From Hymenolepis diminuta (Eukaryota; Platyhelminthes; Cestoda; Cyclophyllidea; Hymenolepididae): 64,000 bases of DNA. Below the pieces are notes generated by a model that was not told the DNA's origin, did no database searches, and worked only from the letters and a program-made list of their open reading frames with translations. The stretch spans positions 197,892 through 261,891 of the forward strand of contig CAADRB010000038.1 in the NCBI GenBank assembly GCA_900708905.1, in the 5' to 3' direction. Position numbers and translations under genes: made by a program. Positions 59,301-64,000 of the stretch are shown in pieces (the stretch's first letter is position 1; each line of letters begins with the position of its first letter).

Positions 59301-59875
59301 ACTAAAAAAACAGTATCAGCGAAGGAAATGTAGATTCTTTGAATACGTGAAAGAATTTTGAGACTTTCGCTCATACACAGATGATTTTTATATTGAAAAT
59401 AATCTCAAAGGCTATTGGTGTTCCGAAATGAATGGAAATAACCGAGCGATCGTGTTATTGTCATGTTTAATTATTAATTTGGCATCAGTCTTACTCATTA
59501 GAATGTAAAAGGGGTGAGGCAATATGATCTCTTAAGGTTGTTTTTCTTCCGTTCACTCTTGTGATTTTAGAAAATTTTTTGTTATCTTTTATTCGTTCTG
59601 CACTTTTCTGTTTCCTATTTTGCTCTGTTTTTGTTTTTTGAAATAGTGCTTCATTCTGTTCAATGTCACTCTGGTTGTCTTAACTGATGCAAAATAACAC
59701 ATGGGCTGAAAAGTCCCGGGCCTAACACATAGATGGCGCTAGTTTTATTGCAGTCACCTTTTTTCAGTTAATACTAACCTTTAAAAGACATCTGTTAAAA
59801 TTTCATGATATTTCTATTCATTAGTTTGTGAGTTATTGTGCTAAGAGTGACGCTACTTTTGTTATTTTCAAAACA

Positions 59876-60929
59876 ATGCATCAAAAACAATTTCGTGTTT
59901 TAATTTCACACTGCTTCCTGATGGGAAAAAATACCGTTCAAGCGAAGCAATGGCTTGAAAAGTGCTATGGGGACTCCGCTCCATCAGAAACAACTATAAA
60001 ACATTGGTTTGCTGACTTTAAACGTGGTCGTAGAGACACCGACACCGAGACACACAGAACGCAGTGGACGTCCAAATGAGGCGGTAATACCAGAAAACAT
60101 TTAACAAATCCACAAAATCGTTTTGAATGATCGAAAAGTGAAGTTGCGTGAGTTAGCTGNNNNNNNNNNNNNNNNNNNNNNNNNNNNNNNNNNNNNNNNN
60201 NNNNNNNNNNNNNNNNNNNNNNNNNNNNNNNNNNNNNNNNNNNNNNNNNNNNNNNNNNNNNNNNNNNNNNNNNNNNNNNNNNNNNNNNNNNNNNNNNNNN
60301 NNNNNNNNNNNNNNNNNNNNNNNNNNNNNNNNNNNNNNNNNNNNNNNNNNNNNNNNNNNNNNNNNNNNNNNNNNNNNNNNNNNNNNNNNNNNNNNNNNNN
60401 NNNNNNNNNNNNNNNNNNNNNNNNNNNNNNNNNNNNNNNNNNNNNNNNNNNNNNNNNNNNNNNNNNNNNNNNNNNNNNNNNNNNNNNNNNNNNNNNNNNN
60501 NNNNNNNNNNNNNNNNNNNNNNNNNNNNNNNNNNNNNNNNNNNNNNNNNNNNNNNNNNNNNNNNNNNNNNNNNNNNNNNNNNNNNNNNNNNNNNNNNNNN
60601 NNNNNNNNNNNNNNNNNNNNNNNNNNNNNNNNNNNNNNNNNNNNNNNNNNNNNNNNNNNNNNNNNNNNNNNNNNNNNNNNNNNNNNNNNNNNNNNNNNNN
60701 NNNNNNNNNNNNNNNNNNNNNNNNNNNNNNNNNNNNNNNNNNNNNNNNNNNNNNNNNNNNNNNNNNNNNNNNNNNNNNNNNNNNNNNNNNNNNGAATGAA
60801 GAGGTTATCGCTGAAACTGAGGCCTATTTTGAGGCAAAAGATAAATCGTTCTATAAAAGTGGTATTGAAATGTTAGAGTGGCGCTGGAATGATTGCGTTG
60901 GTCTTGATGGAGATTAAGTTGATGAGTAA
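59876..60929 (+). pseudogene. mariner transposase pseudogene (interrupted by assembly gap)
   Basis: Starts with ATG at 59876 and reads FRVLISHCFLMGKNTVQAKQ, the helix-turn-helix N-terminus of mariner transposases. The frame is lost at about 60040-60055. The continuing frame carries ERSGRPNEAVIPEN and then meets TAA at 60102 where family members have Lys. The catalytic DDD region lies in the gap (60160-60793) and cannot be judged. The C-terminal part (VIAETEAYFEAKDKSFYKSG) is well conserved but ends in TAA four residues before the family's usual end. At least three disabling changes are visible. Confidence 0.9.
60160..60793. other. Assembly gap (634 N) inside the mariner element
   Basis: Run of N replacing the central transposase region. 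Such gaps often mark collapsed multi-copy repeats. Confidence 1.
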
Positions 60930-60995
60930 AGCTAATTTTGAACCAAAAAACAGTGTTTTCTTTGTTAGGCCCGGGACTTTTCAGCCCGTATGTTA

Positions 60996-63900
60996 TACAT
61001 AAGGGAATAATGATTTACATAGTTTGGCTCTTCATAGATTGTGTGTATTTCTTGAAAGTTTTAGGATTTCCTGCTCAAATACATTCTTGTTCATTTTGCA
61101 CCAATCATTTCATGTCAGTGTCATTGAAATTTGGTTTAAAATCTTGTCATTCATATGTGTTTAAATGCGAGTATTGGTACGTTTGGCCTGGTCGACGGTG
61201 GTTAAAAGTTTAAGTTAAATCACAAATTATGTGTGATTTGTGTTCTAATAGATTCATGTTTTGACGCGATTACCTTGATATCGTATCGAGGCATCATAGA
61301 AGAATTGGCATTGACACGACAGTGACATTTCTGTTGCACTAAAATATTGGACTCCGTATACCGTCAGATATATTCCTCTTTTCTTTCGACAACTTGCTTT
61401 AGATCTGTCTTACTTAACCTGAATAACTACATGCTTTTGGCGATCTTCAAGGAAATGATATCATACTCGTTAATAGGGTTCAGAAGTCGAATAATGAAAC
61501 CATCTCCATAAGATATACGGAGTGATTAAGATTTAGCCCCCAAATATTCATTTAAAATATGAATATGAGAAAAAACGCCAACAATAAAAGTTTTCCAACT
61601 CTAATTTCTGCATGAGCTCCCGGTTTACTAAAACGGTCAGGAATCAAATATGGAACCTGAAGTCTTGGTTTTGCACGACAGTAAGCTTTGCATCAACCAC
61701 AGTATTTATGTAATTATCCTCCATCATCTTTGCTCTCGAACAACTGGTTTCTAAATTCTGTTGCATGCCGATAACTCCGCAAGTTTGCAGATCTTTATAG
61801 AAACGATGTAATGTAGATGTCATCAAAACAGGAATATCTGAAGCAGTATGTAATTTGTCAACTGAATACCTTACAAACCACTTTGCTCTGCTAAGTGTTT
61901 ACTCATTTCGTGAGTAGTTTGTATTTAATTAAATAAATAAGGCATCTACTTAATCGACGGATGCCTTTTTCATTATTTTAATTTTTTTATGAATTTGGGA
62001 AAAGAAAGAAATGGTGGCTGTGAGTTAGTCATTCCCATCTATTTGCGCTTCTTGGTGCGTGTGAAATCCCTTTCTCTACGTAAATTCCTGTCTGTCCAGT
62101 CGCACATTATTGCTGACTCACATTACAGAATGTAGGTGTGTATACGTGTGTATCAGTTGTCACGAAAGTTTTATTACATTGGGCTTCTTTTTATATCACT
62201 AGAAGGTCAGCTGTACCTAGGTTTTTAATAGTTAAAATCTTGTTTGTATTACAATCCAATGAGGTCAAAGTTTTGATGCGTTGAGGTTGATGAAAGAATG
62301 GCAGCTTTCGTCTAGTTCTCTGTTTATACTTTATATCTATTAGCGTGACTTGTTCATAGATTTTCATCAATTTTCTGTGTCTCATCTCTTGCGGTCCACT
62401 ACTCATTCTACCCATCAATAAATTTACTAGAAGTAGTATAGAAGTTTACACGGCACTGGACCAGTGGAACAGAAGTCTGAAGAATTGAATAACATCAGGA
62501 ATATAACAAATAAGAATTTACACACAGACACCGCAGGGATGAATGGGGTATGCGAGTATGTATAGTGTACACTAGTAGGGATCGTAACAGAGATTAATAT
62601 ACTCTTAGGATAAGGTATGACGATCAATAAGGTGTCTGTATCCTTAGGTTGACCAATGATGAAAAGGACTAGACTGGTTAAATATGCTATAGATCAGTAG
62701 TGGATAGGGAAGGAACTACGCATATGATTGGAGCCTTGTTAAAATGACTTAACGTTATAGCAGAATTTCATACGAAGGAGTAAATGTGACACCACACAGA
62801 ATACGAATATGTGGCAATGGGGTGAATGGGTCATAGTAGTGACCTGATGTGTGACGTATGTGGACTTTACATCACTGCACTATATTAGTCTCTCTATAAC
62901 CTAGACTCTCCCATTCTATTATTGAAACTTAAAAAAAAGCCTTTTTTGAGATATGCTTGAATTGAATAATTATCAGGGTAAATAAAGTTGATTTCGATTA
63001 AGTGAGTAGGTTGATTTGTCGAATCAATATGCTCCTCAGAGTTATGTAGTGACTTTGGCGTCTGTCTACGTTTTGATTTTTATTTTAATTCACTTATTGA
63101 CATTTTCTCTTTTTCATATCTCCCAAATATCAAATTTCACTTTATTCCGCCCAGGATTCATCCCCTTGTTGTTCATCGATTTTCCTCATTATGCATTTCC
63201 TACACATTGAACGTTGCTCTGTTACTTTCGCAAATTATTTTCAGTTTATTAGTTAAGAAATTGAGGTTTTCCCTCTATTTTCTCCCGCTATGAGTATTCC
63301 GTCACGGTATTGAATTTGTGATAGTGAAGTTTGTGTAGCATGAAAGATAATAGTTTAGTAGTGTTAACGGTCTCATTGACCGTCAATCCCTGATGCTCTA
63401 TTTTTGCTTACCCTTTGCTCTTGGGAATATCTAACTGAAAGAGTACAATATACAATGTTCTCGCCTCAAATCTCTATGAATTAATATAACACTGTATCAA
63501 ATGTAAATGACTTAAAGTGCAAAGTTAATGTCAAGCCTTATTCACTCTAGCTTCATTAATTTGACGAGGTTTTCAACTGTATTTTAGGGCTCGTGTACAT
63601 CATGACAATCGGACGAATGAATACGTCGCTTTAAATGTCTTGTGAAAAGATTAAGGGAATCTGGTCTACGAACTTCGGTATTCTCTCTTCTTTACTACTC
63701 AGATCAGATTAAAAAACAGATACTGTCATTTTTCAATCTTTTCGAATATTTTTTAAGTTTCGTTGTCCGCTTTCTTCTAATTGAATGCACTTCTATTCCA
63801 AATTCCTAAAAAATTAGATTTGGGTTACTTTCAATTTCGGAATTGATGTTACATTTTGATGGATGACGATTTCACCGCCGTAAGACAATTTGTGTTGCTA

Positions 63901-64000
63901 GCAGAATACCCACTGAAATGAAAAATAACTTATCAATATTTAGGGAGTAATTTTCTACTTGTGATTTTGTTACGGTAAGTGTTCGTCCACCTAAGATGGA
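60996..64000. other. Region downstream of mariner: no gene seen
   Basis: 3 kb of AT-rich sequence. A short inverted repeat, AGGCATC...GATGCCT at about 61948-61973, is the only clear structure. Two possible splice donors at the far right (63881 and 63972) are not backed by recognisable coding sequence. Confidence 0.55.

Larger units (their letters stand above)
44954..59694. other. Region after Homer exon 5: no further exon recognised
   Basis: 14.7 kb of AT-rich DNA, either a long Homer intron or intergenic. It holds repeat family A copies, SINE copies at 51470 and 53440, and otherwise nothing with coding character. The longest open frame (55622-55984) has no recognisable domain. Confidence 0.6.
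59697..60993 (+). mobile_element. mariner-family DNA transposon, 1297 bp, with inverted repeats and TA duplications
   Basis: Terminal inverted repeats of 30 bp lie at 59697-59726 and 60964-60993. The inner 24 bp are identical and the outer six differ at three positions. TA dinucleotides flank both ends (59695-59696 and 60994-60995), the mariner target duplication. The total length equals that of a typical mariner, although it includes a 634-base N gap whose length may be an estimate. The transposase inside is on the + strand and broken. Confidence 0.95.

Noticed and set aside
61948..61990. Hairpin followed by T-run resembling a bacterial terminator
   Set aside because: The sequence is eukaryotic and the stem is only 7 bp with a long loop; no transcription-termination meaning is assumed.

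Overview
The window is eukaryotic, AT-rich and gene-poor: two spliced genes, both on the + strand, sit among diverged dispersed repeats. Intron sizes are bimodal (77-89 nt versus about 1-6 kb), and both proteins are unmistakably animal. I favour a flatworm (tapeworm or fluke) because of the intron pattern, base composition and micro-exon-like segments. The sequence alone does not prove the phylum; another invertebrate is possible.

Layout. 1-8086: no gene seen; diverged repeats and a 519-base N gap. 8087-28677: a complete SREBP-type transcription factor gene, 14 confident coding exons giving 1157 residues. It has an acidic N-terminus, a bHLH-zipper with the SREBP-specific tyrosine, a TPPxS phosphodegron-like motif, two membrane segments (the first with the Asn-Pro site-2-protease motif), an RxxL lumenal site and a long C-terminal regulatory domain. 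Its 4.9 kb third intron holds three possible in-frame micro-exons and a decayed Ty3/gypsy pol fragment. 28678-35418: intergenic, with repeats including a tRNA-derived SINE. 35419-44953: the 5' part of a Homer postsynaptic scaffold gene (EVH1 domain, low-complexity linker with a CAG tract, start of a coiled coil). No later Homer exon was recognised. 44954-64000: repeats and a 1297-bp mariner with 30-bp inverted repeats, TA duplications and a broken transposase interrupted by a 634-base N gap.

The two genes have no evident functional link. SREBP is a membrane-tethered regulator of lipid genes. Homer joins glutamate receptors, IP3 and ryanodine receptors and Shank at postsynaptic sites. The points most worth a second look are the in-frame micro-exons after the SREBP zipper, a 78-nt GT..AG segment that encodes exactly the first SREBP membrane helix (possible exitron), a 5-nt candidate initiator exon for Homer, a possible intronic short form of Homer, and an apparently tRNA-derived SINE family with several copies.
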